A DNA stretch of 64,000 bases from Sepiola atlantica (taxonomy: Eukaryota > Mollusca > Cephalopoda > Sepiida > Sepiolidae): assembly GCA_963556195.1 (NCBI GenBank), contig OY744537.1, positions 23,862,441 to 23,926,440 of the forward strand, in the 5' to 3' direction. Numbering within the stretch: position 1 is the first letter of the stretch; every line of letters begins with the position of its first letter. The notes under the pieces are model-generated. The model was not told the DNA's origin and did not search any database. It was given only the letters and a program-made list of their open reading frames with translations. Both the position numbers and the translations under genes were made by a program. Below, piece by piece: positions 30,901-45,000 of this stretch.

Positions 30901-33900
30901 TAGTTAGCTAACCGGCCACTCCGAAAATTGCAGCGACTCGACGTTTCATATCGCCCTTATGGAAATGGAAAAATCGTTCTAATTAAAGTTCTGCTTGATA
31001 TTTTTAAATTCTTTTTCGTGCCGTGAGAGATAAAATATGACTGAGTAAGTACAAAATAATGCTTTTACATGAAAATAATTAACTGCATCGCCCTTTAACT
31101 AAAATTGCACCAAGTCTTCTTTTGGTGGGTTCAGTCATAAATCCAGATAAACAGCAAAAACAATTTTCTTTAAAAGTACAGTTAAATGGCAGAAGAGTTC
31201 ATAAAAAAATTGTAAGTGATTCATCTAAAAAATTCAATTTAATTAAAAAAAAAAAAACTGTCTACATTCAATGGTGGCTCTTTAGATTTCGGGTTTCTGT
31301 TTCAGAAAATGAAAGAATTCAGAACATTTTAATATTTTAAAACCTTTTGTCTAACAATCTGTCCAAACCTTCAATTAAAAAATATTTTCTCTCATCATTG
31401 TTTCCTGCTCTAAATGATTCAGCACTGTGTCAGTGAGAGTGCTTTCACTTATTTATCACTTGTCTATATCTACTCTTTCTCTAAAATATGTCATTGCTTT
31501 CAACACTAATACTGTCTCGCGAGTAGTTTTAATTTCTAGAAACGAATGCTATTAAAGTGTTATTTATATTGTACATAAGCATAAATAAATTATACATATA
31601 TATCGGTGAACATATATGGGATCAAGATTGGGATTATTTGTTTTATGGCACATCAACATTATAAGTCATTTTGTGCCATATAACTTATTTATAAAATAAT
31701 CATTTGATAAGTTCTGGAAAGTTATTTAATTGTATGTTTGATTTCTCCTACAAGAGCTGGAAGTGATATATTTTTTCCAGGATTGTGTTAATTGTGATGT
31801 AGGCACATTTTCGAACAGCATGGTTCAGTTTGGTGTGTGATAGTATTTATTGCAGATATTCCTCTCTCTTATGCAGTCAATCAAAATATGTTTGACTGTG
31901 AGTAGTTGATTATAGTAAATGCACAGAGGTGCAGCTTCCACTTTGAGTAAGTACATGTATATGTTAGATACATGTGTCCGATTCTGACTGTTTAATACTA
32001 TGTCTTGTCTTTGATCGGATAGCATTTCCACATTTTCTCTTCCAACTGTTGATTGATGTTCATATAATCTGTTGTTTGGGAATATATCTCATATTGTTTG
32101 CCCTTTCCTTTTCGTGTATTCTATGATCTTAGTTTCGTAATCTCTATATGGAAGTTTACGAGCTGTGATTGTCATTTTAATTGCTTCTTTTGCAAGTAGG
32201 TCAACCCTGACTTCCTGTGATGTCCACATGACTGGAAAGCAAGGCAGGCCAGGACTACCACTCTGCAGTACCCACAAGATAGTGACACCGTTTCAATACA
32301 ATATTTCAGGGTGCAGTTCCACGACACCCATGAACAAGTCACCACTATACAATAAATAAATTACAGAAATGGTTTGATGAAACAGATTCATTAAGAGGCA
32401 GTATCAAAGAAAGCAAATATTTTACTTACCTTTTCAATGGAAGTTAAATCCATTGGATGATAAATGAAATCATGATAGTTTGCGACAACACACAGATCTA
32501 CAGGTTGACGGAAAGGGGAACTCTGGAATAAAAAAAAAATTTTAAATTAAAAAAAACTATTGGAAATCAGGATTACTTATTGAAGAATTTAATTAGTTCA
32601 ATAATATGCACAGATATGCAACGTAAAGCCAAACCAGATCCAGAACTTAAGAAATTGGCCATCCCAAAATTTGATGTCCTAAGAAGGGCAAACCGTCTTT
32701 GCTGGTTCGGACATGTTGAAAGAAGTAAGCACTTGCAGAGACCTAAGACTAGACAGCAAAAAGAAAGCCGGGTGCCCTAAGAATACATGGAAAGAAACCA
32801 TCAGGCAAAAGTGTAAACAGTGGCAAATGGACACAGTCAATCCCCACAATCGTGATCACTGGAGACAGACAGACAACGTCGAACCTTTTGTTGAAGGGAA
32901 CATAGACGATAAACCCTTTGTTGCACATTCTGTAGCTTTCAGGGTGAAGGGCAAATATGAGTTCTCGGGTGCAGTGTGTTATACAGTGTGATTATGGGGG
33001 GTATGATCTTAGCAGGTTAGCTAGAGCTCCATATGAGAAATAAGGTCTTGCTATGTAGGAGCATTTAGATCCTTCATTTCCCTGTAGGGATAGTCCGAGA
33101 AGCAACTTCTATTTAAGGGAATGGAGTTCCAATAGTTATGGGAATGGAGTTCCAATAGTTAAGGGAATGGGGTTCCAATAGTTAAGGGAATGGGGTTCCA
33201 ATAGTTAAGGGAATGGGGTTTCAATAGTTAAGGGAATGGGGTTCCAATAGTTACGGGAATGGGGTTCCAATAGTTAAGGAAATGGGGTTCCATTAGTTAA
33301 GGAAATGGGGTTCCAATAGTTAAGGAAATGGGGTTCCAATAGTTAAGGGAATGGGGTTCCAATAGTTAAGGGAATGGGGTTCCAATAGTTAAGGGAATGA
33401 GGTTTCAATAGTTAAGGGAATGGGGTTCCAATAGTTAAGGGAATGGGGTTCCAATAGTTAAGGGAATGGGGTTCCAATAGTTAAGGGAATGGGGTTCCAA
33501 TAGTTAAGGGAATGGGGTTCCAATAGTTAAATGAATAAAAGTCTGGTTTCATGAAAATTGTCATTTGTATCCTTCTTTACCAATTTACCAGTCTTCCAAG
33601 ATTAAGATAAAAGAGAAATTTATACTTCCTCAAGCTAATTCTAAAATCGAAATGCAAGTATCAGAAAGACATGTATGTCCACCAATTACATCAGTCAGAT
33701 GACAAGACAAGAAAGATGAAGGTTAATTCAGATTGATGAGTCTTATGTTAAATCATGTGCTAGACTGGTGTCGGTGAAACCAAAAATGAATATGAAATTA
33801 ATCTTTTAAACAAGATACAAACATAAAAGTCACAGAGTACACAAACAAAATAATAACAGATTTAAAGGATGAGGGATTACATTTGGTGCATGCAAGGGGG

Positions 33901-36032
33901 GAAAAAAAAAAAAAAAAAAATTAAAATATATCTTTACTCTCCTACACAAGACAGATCCGACAGCGAAATCAGCATTGCCCCAGTTCTGTCTTAGCTTGGA
34001 CACAGACTAACGAAGATAGATTTTAAAGCTCTGCTGAAAGATTATTTTTGTAGTACTTAGTTTAAAATTATTCTTACGTAGCTGGTATTCAACACGTATT
34101 CACCTCCAGACACTTGTGAGTTTCAGGATGTAAGGATCAAAAAATCTTTTCGGACTACTATTCTCATCTTGGTTTCCGCTAATGTAAACTCCCACCCCCA
34201 CCTTCTTCAGGTGCATCTTTTTAAACTTGAGAACCTAATAGTCAAACTTGGAAACCGATACAGAACTTCGATCTAGATCCATTATTTAATCCACTGGTAA
34301 ACGTGTTATTATTAAGCTATTCTTAGTTATTATTGCCTATAGTAAGGATTGAACCTTCAACCTCCAGAAGACTGTTACTTAGGACTGATTGTTAATTAAT
34401 GTCTTTATCTGTTGTGCCATGGGTCCATGTGGACAATTCTAGTATGAATTTTGAGAACTTTAAACCTAATCTTGCTTTTGATGTGTAATATCACCATCTA
34501 TATTTTTTTTTTATTATCAATCCTCATATCAAAAATTCAGAAACAGAAGTCTTTGTTTTACACACCAGGTTGTTTTTTTCACATAAAGTGAACTATCGAT
34601 AAACTATCCATCCCACCAGTCATCAATTGTACCATAATTGTTGTTATATTGTCAAGACTATTTGTCAGTTCTCTACAGAGAGAAAACAGGCATTTTTTGT
34701 TCTTATAAAAAAAACTAAACTAAAAGTAGTGAAAACCTCCACTGCCTTTTTAGGAAATTCTCAGCTATTTCTAACAACTAATTTGATTGGTAATCTTAAA
34801 ATCCAGAATTTAACCAATAGCCAATCAAGTTAAAAATAGCACTAGTGTAGAACATTTTCAGGAATAAACTGTATGAATTTAAAATAGCAGATTTGTTAAA
34901 AGCCGTTTGCGAATCTCTATATTTGAATATGAAAGTTCTGAGAGGAGAGAAAAAGATGAAGATAGAAAGGGTCAAAAGAAGAAGAAGAATCTTACCGTCT
35001 GGTGTTTCATTCTGATTAGGGCATGTTTGAGAAGTGCAGAAAACTGTTCTAGAGACACCATTGACATTGCTTTAGACCTTGTTTGCACACATTCAGCACG
35101 CATTATACGCTGGGGAGGAAAAGAAGAAAAAAGAAAAAAATATATGACATCATATTTATAATTTAAAACAAATAATCAGACAACATATAATCACATATAG
35201 CGGATCCAATATCATTTACAGCATGAATTCAACTGTATCATTATCGAAATTGGCCTAAGTGTATCAAAAATATATTTGAATATAGAGTGACCAGCCATGA
35301 AATCATTAATAAAATTCAGAATCCTTTCCGCAATCCAACCATATTTGGTACACATAAATTTCAGTCTATGTCTGACTTGTCCACCAAGTTTCAGTCATGA
35401 ATGTCCAACAGTCTTTTTTTTTGATGATCAATGATAAGCATACCTGGATACAACATGCAAAATTGTCAATAATTCTGACACACTCCTCTCTTGGGACTGT
35501 GCTGGGGATTGTTTTGATAGACATTATCTATAAGATAAACCACAGATAAAAATCTGGGAGGGTGAATACCAGGTGAGTGTGAAGCTTATTCAGGATTACA
35601 CCTCCAACTTATTAAACAGCAATAAAAAAAAAAGATTGTTGGTCATTCATGACTGAAACTTGGTGGACAACTCACAAATAGAATGAAGCTTATTTGTACC
35701 AACTATGGTTAGATTGTGAATTTTATTAATGATTTCATAGGTGGCATTTTATGGGGGTCACCATCAATATGAACCATGGATAGTTCTCACATGATTTTGA
35801 ATCTATTATTAGATAACTCCAAAGATAATTAATGATTAAAGAAAAACCTGATCTCTGATCTCCTTACATATGAATCACTAAGTCAGAAGTTCAACATAGT
35901 AATTTCCACCAAAACTACAGAAAGATCACTATTTTTCATCAGAGAAACAAGAAACAGCAATGTAAAAACATTTAGTTTTTATAAAGAATTCTCAATCAAA
36001 ATATTTTAATGACTTTTTACATTTCTTGATCA

Positions 36033-36065
<33 letters not shown>

Positions 36066-39000
36066 TCTCAATCTATCTCATTACGTTTTTTTTCTGAAAT
36101 AAAAATTGAGGGAATTCAAATAAGTTATTAATATTGATCATGAAATAGTGACTTATTAATATTTTAGATTTATTCAGTTACTTTAATTACATTTTTTAAA
36201 TTGTAATGTTCTTCCCTTATCGTTTTAAATTGTAATGTTCTTCCCTTATCGTTTTCAAATTCTTCAGCCATAACGTACCTCACATTCAGGACACACCCAT
36301 TCAGAGGCAAATTTTTCAATGCCTAGACATTTTATATGAAAAACTCGAGGACACAGTTCACAGAAAATCATTACACCATCACGATGACAGATCCAGCAAA
36401 AATAATCATTTTTATTATTCTGCAATAAAAGAAACAAATTTGATCAGTATATATAAGAAATAAGCAATAAAAACAATATAATAAAATCGTCAGACCAGCT
36501 ATTGTATGAAGTTTTTAAAATCAGTTTGAATTTTAAATAATTGTGTTCAATTAATAATGTTATGATCAAAACGATACTGTAATAATTAAATTTACTTTTC
36601 ACAAAAATCACATTAAAAAAATATTTTGTGCTAACATGCCATATTGAAAAAAACAAAAAACAAAACAGCTTGCAACATTTATCATATGAACTAAAGAGTA
36701 TAACTTACAAACACAATTTAAAATATAAAAATGTATTTAACCTCCCACCACCACCCCACGCCCCAAATCAGTACTTTTTTTAGATTTACAATCATAGCTA
36801 AAAAATAAATTGAGTAACATTTAATTCAAGTGAAAACAAGTAGTTTTTTTAAAAACAACAAAGGAATATTTGAACTTTTTTTTTGTCTCGGTTTGTCTGC
36901 AATGTTGAACACGATTTACAAGTTGCTTTGACAACACCAATTTCAGGAGTTAAACTTTTAAGTGAAATGTCTTATTAAAAGTTTTAAATGAAATGTCCTA
37001 TTAAAAAGACTGATTTTGGTAAGTAATAATTTTATTTTTATTTATTTATTTTTTTATTTACATCTCAAAAATTCAGTGAAAAGGTAATGTAGTCTTACAA
37101 TTCCGGTACCATCATTTCGTCCAATTTTCTGCTTTTTTGGTGGGATCTGCACAATATAAAGATCGTCTATTTTCCCTCGTCCCCTTTTGAAAGATTGTGG
37201 AGTACCTTGAAGAAATGATAAATCAAAATTTAATAAACATGCAAAGATTATGGTTATTAATACAAAGTAGAAAGTTAAAAAAATGACTAATATTTGATAA
37301 ACAATTTTTGGTGCTTATGCTGTTCAGTGGCCGTATGAAAAAATTATTTTTTTATAAAAACAATATTATATACTTATTCATCGTTATATTCTTACTCACT
37401 GTACAAAAAAGTAGAAAAAATTATCCACTAGAACTTTAATTACAAGTATTTTTCCATTCTGCGTATCATAACAGCGACTCGTTCACTAAGCCTCCATCTT
37501 GTTTCTTAAGAAGATTTCAATTATCTGCCCTTGAAATTTTCTTAAGAAAGAAGATGGAGGCTTATTGAACGAATCGCTGTTATGATACGCAGAATGGAAA
37601 AATACTTGTAATTAAAGTTCTAGTGGATAATTTTTTCTACTTTTTTGTACAGTGAGTAAGAATATAACGATGAATAAGTATATAATATTGTTTTTATAAA
37701 AAAATAATTTTTTCATACGGCCGCTGAACAGCATAAGGACCCAATTTTTTGTATTATTCGAACTACTGTTCTCATCTTCAGTGTTATTCTCACAACGTTT
37801 CGGCCGATGTAACCATCGACCTTCTTCAGGTGTATATTGTCAAACCCGGGAATCTGTATGGAATTTCAAACGAAACCCTTTATTTAATCCAAGGAGATAG
37901 CATGCTCTCGTTCCGTCAGCCATGGCGGATAGAAGTCTTAAGTAATTCGTAACTGTATTCTTAATATACTAAGAATACAATTGCAAATTACTTAAGACTT
38001 CGACTCGGTTATGGCTGACATAACGCGAGCATGCTACCTCTGTGGATTAAATAAAGGGCTTTGTTCGAAATTTCCTACAGATTCCAGAGTTCGACAAGAT
38101 ACACCTGAAGAAGGTCGAAGGTTACATCGGCCGAAACGTTGTGAGAATAACACTCAAGATAGAATGGTACTCCGAATAATCCGAATAATACAAATTATCA
38201 ATCATCATCTCAAAAATTCAGAAACATAAAACAATTTTTTCTCAAATCTTCAACGCTGCTTCCTTTTATTACATTTAGTATAAATATCATCATCATATTC
38301 GATTTGACGTTCATTTTTCATGCTGGCTTGCATTGGTTTTTTAGAAATTGAATTCCAAACAAGTCCATTCTTATCACTTCCTATGTTTTCCTTGGCCTTC
38401 CTCTGTGAACTGAACCTGCTACCTCAACTGCTCTACATCTACTAACCCAAGAACTCATCCATTCTTTCAATGTGGCCATACCATTGAAGTCTCCGGTTCT
38501 GCACACATCTCTTTATACCGTCCAAATTTAATCTTCCTCTGGTGTGATCAGATTTAAGCGTGTGTTTAAGATTCACATTACACATGCATCGTATCATTCT
38601 CATATCTTCTCTTCATGCAACGCATGACCCCAACCCTCAGGTTTCACTTCCATACATCCACACTGCATACACATGCCTGATAGACTCTTTCCTTGGTCAA
38701 TATATATATGTGTGTGTGTGTGTGTATACATACGCACTCTATTCTGGGTGTAGTTTTGTACATAGAGGATGGACAAAACAATCCCATGAACCTTACTATG
38801 TTTGTCTAATAGTGCTCAATAATGAGGAAAAGTGAAGGAAGGTTTTTTTTCTGATCAAATCCCTTTGAATTTCATAGTAATAAAAATGTAATAGATAAGA
38901 TTCAATAAGTTTGTAAGTTGGGAAATATTATTTAGTTGGGGGGGGGGGGGGGTCTACCAAATTTGGTCATGTGATGTCCTCCTTTCGGAGGGTATACAAA

Positions 39001-42000
39001 CTCTTCGTTTTGTACCATTTTATTGTGAATTGTTACCAGATGAAACTTTTTAGGCTTAGTGAAAACATTTATATACGTGTCGAAAGATATGTTTGTATAA
39101 ATTAAAATTTATACTCAATAAATATACACAAACACACATACATACATACATACACACATACATACATACACTCATTTTGACACGATTGTTAATCCTGTCA
39201 TATCACAACTTCTCAATTTCAATACAAACGTATACTTATAGTTGACAACCTCCGGAATCTCTTATTTCTTTCTTTTACCAACAAAGTGATATAAATAACT
39301 GGAAAAAAAAAAACTTTCATGCGAAATAGGACTTATTCAATTCAGATGACGTTTCACTACAATTCATACCTTCTTCAGAAAGGTAAAAACCAAGAGAAAT
39401 TTTTTTTTTTTTTTACATAGGAGACAACATTACAAACAAATATGGAAGATACTAAGAATTCAAGAAAAGAAAAAGGAAAAAAGGAGAAGAAAAGAAAAAT
39501 AAGAAAAAAAAGAAAGAAAAGAAAAAAAAGAAAAGAAAAAAAAGAAAAGAAAGAAAAGAAAAAAGAAAAGAAAGAAAAGAAAAAAGAAAAGAAAGAAAAG
39601 AAAGAGAAAAGAAAGAAAAGAAAGAGAAAAAAAGAGGAATTCATTCGGTGACCTTGTACAGGATTGGGATCAGCAGACAGGGTTAAACGGATGCTTTGTT
39701 GGCAAAAAAAGTTTAAGTGAAAAGGAAGGGGTTGTTCAAGATTTAAATCCAGTAACACAAATGAGTGTGTGCCTGAACAATGGGAGAGGCTGGGAAAATA
39801 ATATAAAAATAAAATAAAGAAAATATATTAGAACTATATTGATATTTAAAATGCGGGAGTAAGAACTAATTTGAAAAATTATGTATCATAAATATAAGCA
39901 AATTGACAGGATAATCTATTTTAAACATGCAACCTTAAATGGAAATGATGTGGTGTAGTGGTTATGAGCACAGCCAACGACTATTGCATCACCTTCACTA
40001 ATAACCTTGGGAAAAGGTATGAATCTATATATCCCTCTTCGAGCTATGGATAAAATAGTAGAATAGACTAGACTCTCAAGCTTTGGTTGCGCAACTAGTC
40101 TACAAGGAAAATTCTGAAATAACATCAGTCTTTCTCTGCTTAAGCCGGCATTATTTCCAGTCATTCAATAAACATATGATATAGACTAACATTTCACTTA
40201 TTTGCTTAGAAGCTTCGTCATGATACCTATTTACACAAAGATGCATATGAGTAAGGAGAGAAAGGGAGAGGAGTGATGGAGATGAATGTGGCAGGAGCGA
40301 AGGAAACAGGATTGGGTAGATCAGTTGAAATATAGGCAATTATCACCAAGGGTTAGGGAAAAATAAAAAACAAGGACGGACAAAAGTCAAATGGATTGGT
40401 CAAATAAAGAGCAAAGAATACGGGTCTTCGCATATAAGTAGATGTGTCGGAGGAGAAGGGGAATGATTGGAAAAATGTGAACCCGTTGGAGGGAAAAATA
40501 AAAAATGACGATTTAGGATGATAAAAGCCAAGAGTTACAAGGAAAAAAATAGAAAATAATAATCGCTGAATTTTAAATCGGTATTATTTGCTAGGATTAT
40601 TTTCAAAGTAGTAAAGAAATACACAATAACTGAAAAGAGTATTTAAATTTTTAAATTATTTAAATATGTATTCAAATTTTACTAATTATTCCAATACTTA
40701 ATTATTGAAGATGTAATATTCTAATTAAAGCATAAAAATGGAGATGAACACGATATGTGACCAGTTTTCAAATAAACTTTCATGGCAGATTGAGATTTGC
40801 TATTACAAATTCATAAGAATATTTGATCATCAGAAACCCAAATTGATGAAATATGCAATCAAAAAGATTGACAGACAGAAGAAGAAAGGAAGACTTTCAT
40901 TGCGCACTTTCTTCTGATGGCTAGCCTCTAGATTTGAAGAATTAGCAAGTTTAAAGTTCAACTTACTTATATAATTAGCAAATCCAAATAATGTAAGAAC
41001 TCTAAAAATGCTTAACAATGAGAAAATAGAAAAGGAATCAGAGTCTTACCTGATCGAGAGGAACAGGTATCACTGGATGGACTTGGACAGCTCTCAGACT
41101 TTACCTCTGTCTTGATAACTGACCCTGAGATGACACCAGTGGATGCTCGAGTTCGGATACTGCAATTATTGGGCATAACAGGAGTGCTGAGGTTGCTCCC
41201 AGGAGGTTTAGCACTACCCTCATTTCCAGAATCAGAACCTATAGAAAATCGATACAAAAAAAAAAAAAATACATAAATACATATACTCGTATTTAATTAC
41301 CATTTTCTATTGCATTAGCATAACAGACACCCTTCTATTACATATTGCACAATGCTGCATGTGTATAATACCTATTGGTATGTACAGAAATGATGGAGGG
41401 AGGGAATCTTTGGCTATGCATCATTAACAAATATCTTCTTGAACTTCTATTTAATCACAAATGTTTGCCTAATTTGTCTTCAGATGCAATGCAGACACAG
41501 CTGTGATACGATGGACTGTCCACCCCCAACCCTCCAGAGCCATGACCCGAAGAATGTGGAGGAAACGATTCACAAAAAGGAAAAGCGATCGGAATTGAGA
41601 TGAGCGGAAAGATGATTGAAGGGCCACCAAAATCTATTCAACTTCTCCAGACGGTTGACGCCTTACTGGTTGTTTGATAGTTTCCGGGTAGTCAGCTGAC
41701 AGGGTAGTAGTAGTCATTTCTGCTGATCAGCTGGGTGTGACCGAGACAAAGACTGGACGTTTAGAATTTCCGGCTAAAACTAAATATTTTACCAGTCAGA
41801 TATTTACCAGTTAGATTTTGGCTTAGAGTAGATGGAAGTAGACCTGAGGAGGTAGTCATACTTTGGCAGAGATTTAGATCGAGTTGAGCAGATGACTTTG
41901 ATCAACGACAATGATGGCCTCAACGGACAAATTATCTCAGTTAGGTCGTAGCTGATATACGGGAACTTAACTAAGATGTGGCGACCGTTAGCGTTTGGGG

Positions 42001-45000
42001 GTCCTTTTCCACGACGGTGTAACACACACACACCCAGAGAAAAACTGACTTATACACAATGTATCTGAGTTTGTGTTTTTTCTTGTGAGTCAGTTTATAT
42101 ACTTATAGACTAGTGCACGTGCCTTCGGCGATCGTCAGTGAGATAGACGATATGACCAGAATGAGAGATGAAGACAAACAGAAAACCACGCCACATTAAC
42201 GTTGGGGATGAGTATATGGTCTTACACAGCTGTCCATCCACACATGCAATTTGGACACAATCGTCCAGTCACACATGCAATCCTGTCGCGGCCGTCCATC
42301 CACACATGCAATCCGGACACAATTGTCCACCCATACATGCAATTTTATACTCTAAAGATAAAACAGAAGTGCATGAAAAAAATTAATGTTTCTCTTTGGA
42401 GCACAAATGAACCATAATACTTGACTTTTGATTTTAAACTTTAATTCCAGCTTGAAATCACTGCCTATCTAATAATTTAAAGGCTTCAAAATTACTTCTG
42501 AATGTCGAAATGTCACGATAAGTAAAATACAAGTCGGCATGTGTGTATCTTTTATTATAAGATATAAATACAGTTGACATGTGCAAAATTAAAAAGTTTA
42601 AAAGCAGTCAAGTATTATGGTTCATTTGGCGTTAATATTAACTTATGTTCACAAAAAGTGCAGTGACCTGAAGAGTAACTTAGGCCTGAATCCCAACTTC
42701 AAGTGTAGGAGATTCCTAGGACAGCCACGACCTATTGGCGGTCATCCCCACAAAGAGCTGGTACTAGATGACAACACGCTTGAGGTAGTAGACTTTCTGC
42801 TACCTAGGAGATATGCTGAATACAGATGCTGGATCAGGGGTGTCATATGACTTGTCTGATTGCAGTGCAATGACAGATTTATGATTAGATGAATCTGCAA
42901 TGTGAAATCTGACGAAACCCAACACATTAGGTTGAAGGGTTTACTGAAATCATTACATTTGATCAGCATAAAGATTATTCTAAGGATGAATACATTATGC
43001 TGGTACGGTTATGTGGATCGTTTGTCCTCCTAGATAAACCATTGCAGAAGCATGTGTGTCTTGCATTGCAAGAAGCTTGACCGACCAAGGAAAACTTGGA
43101 AGCAAGTGATTAGGCAAATCATACAGCATGGAATTTTGAAAATAGTTGACCAGCTGGGCATTGGGATTTGGTTGGTTGTTTTGTTTTACGACATATCAAC
43201 TCTGTTCGGATTATTTCATGCCGAATACAGTCAGTTTAGCAAAAAAAATTATGCTTCAAGTTTTATATATCTTCAAATATTAATTAATGGGGTTTCAATT
43301 GGTTGTTTTGTAGAAGAAAATTGTTGTTTTTGCTTTTGGCTTTGCAGAATATGATTGAGTTTTGCAAAGGGGAAGGAAAAAACAATAACATCAATGTTTG
43401 GTGCATTTTTGGTCAGTAAGCCAGTATCTTCAGACAGCCTGATCTGGTAACACCAGTGGACAAGGAGAACGTGACATCGAATGAATAAAGAAAAAGAGAG
43501 AGGGAGAGAGGAGTCCTAAAACAAAAAAAATACTGCTCAGCACTATTTCAAAACAACTTATTGAATAAAACCATTATATTCAATGTTTTTTTTGACAAAA
43601 GATGTTTAATGTAATAAAAATGTTTTACTATCATTGCTTTTCTATGCTAACTCGAGGCTATTTTCAAAATGGCTGTATCTTGTTTACGCTCTTGTTGAAG
43701 ATATTTTTAAGATGCCTTCATGCGGAGCTTTGTAAATTCGCACTCCATATTTGGTCAAAAGAACAAAAACATCAAACTTGAAAATTGTTGAACTTTATTC
43801 ATTCAGATTAAATAAAATTAGATAAAAATAAAAGGTACCTTTCCCTGTCAAAAAGTTAAAAGTGCATGTTTTTTTCTTTCTAGTTTTATTTTTAAAACTT
43901 ATTTGAACTATTTTGAAAATTACTTAAAAACAAACCCACACGTATTCAAGTTTTTAAAAGGGGGTATAATTTTCTATACATAAATATAAACCCTACAATT
44001 ATAATACATTAGTATAAATAAAAGAAAATCGACCTCTTTGAATGATCAATAATACTTCTAGGATAATTATTTTAAGAATCAAAATTTTTCATTTTGTAAA
44101 ACAAAAAAGTTAATCGATAAACTGTAAATAAAAAATAATAATAATAATGTCTATTTATATAAAATTAGGTACGTTTATATTTGTATGTATAGGATTCACT
44201 CCTAAACAATTTAACTGATCATTATGAATTTTGAAACAAAGCTACTAGGTGTAAGGGGTCGTAATGTGGGCTATATTTAGTTTAATTTAGTTTTAATTAA
44301 AGAAAGTAAAATGGGGGTGGAAGCCCTTAATCTCAGATTTTTGTGAAATTTCAACAATAGGTATTTGACATCAATAAATATATATTTTCCAAATTTTAGC
44401 TTCTTTGGAGTATTTTTAAAAAGTATAATATGGGAACAACCTCCTATTTGAAAATTCAAATATTTCAGATTTGCATTGAATTTGATCCATAGTCACCAAT
44501 TAAGCAAGATTCTCTAAATTTCAATTTCTTCTTAAAACCCCTTAAGCTTTAATTTTAGACATTTTCTAGAATCCAAATCATGTAATGGATTTTGATCAGA
44601 ATTGGAATAGGGATTCTACACATAAGGTTTAGCATTATATCTTGATTTTAATCTTTGTAAGGGGACATAAAAGTGGTGCAAAATTGCTCTGTTCGAGGAA
44701 TTAATTTTACCCATCCTGGGACGGATATTCTTCTAGCAAATAAATAAATATTGTAAATTAAATAAAACAAATCCTATTTGGGCTAAGATATACCTCGACA
44801 TAAGCCACACCCCACAAATATATAAATTTTTGAGATTTTATTAAAAGTTCCTTTTGCTAACTAGACTAAGTAGTAAGCTACAAGTTTATAAAAACTATTT
44901 TGTTTTGGCCCCTACTAACAAGGAGGATTAAGTTCGCCTTTTATAATGGACCCTGAACTGTGTTTATCAGTACAAATTTTCAGTTCAATAATTATCATTT

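Noticed and set aside
39375..39758. Phe/Ser- and Lys/Glu-rich frames
   Set aside because: Low-complexity translation of a purine tract.
41500..42050. Possible LTR or CpG-rich promoter
   Set aside because: Base composition differs from the surroundings, but no terminal repeat, primer-binding site or coding domain was found.
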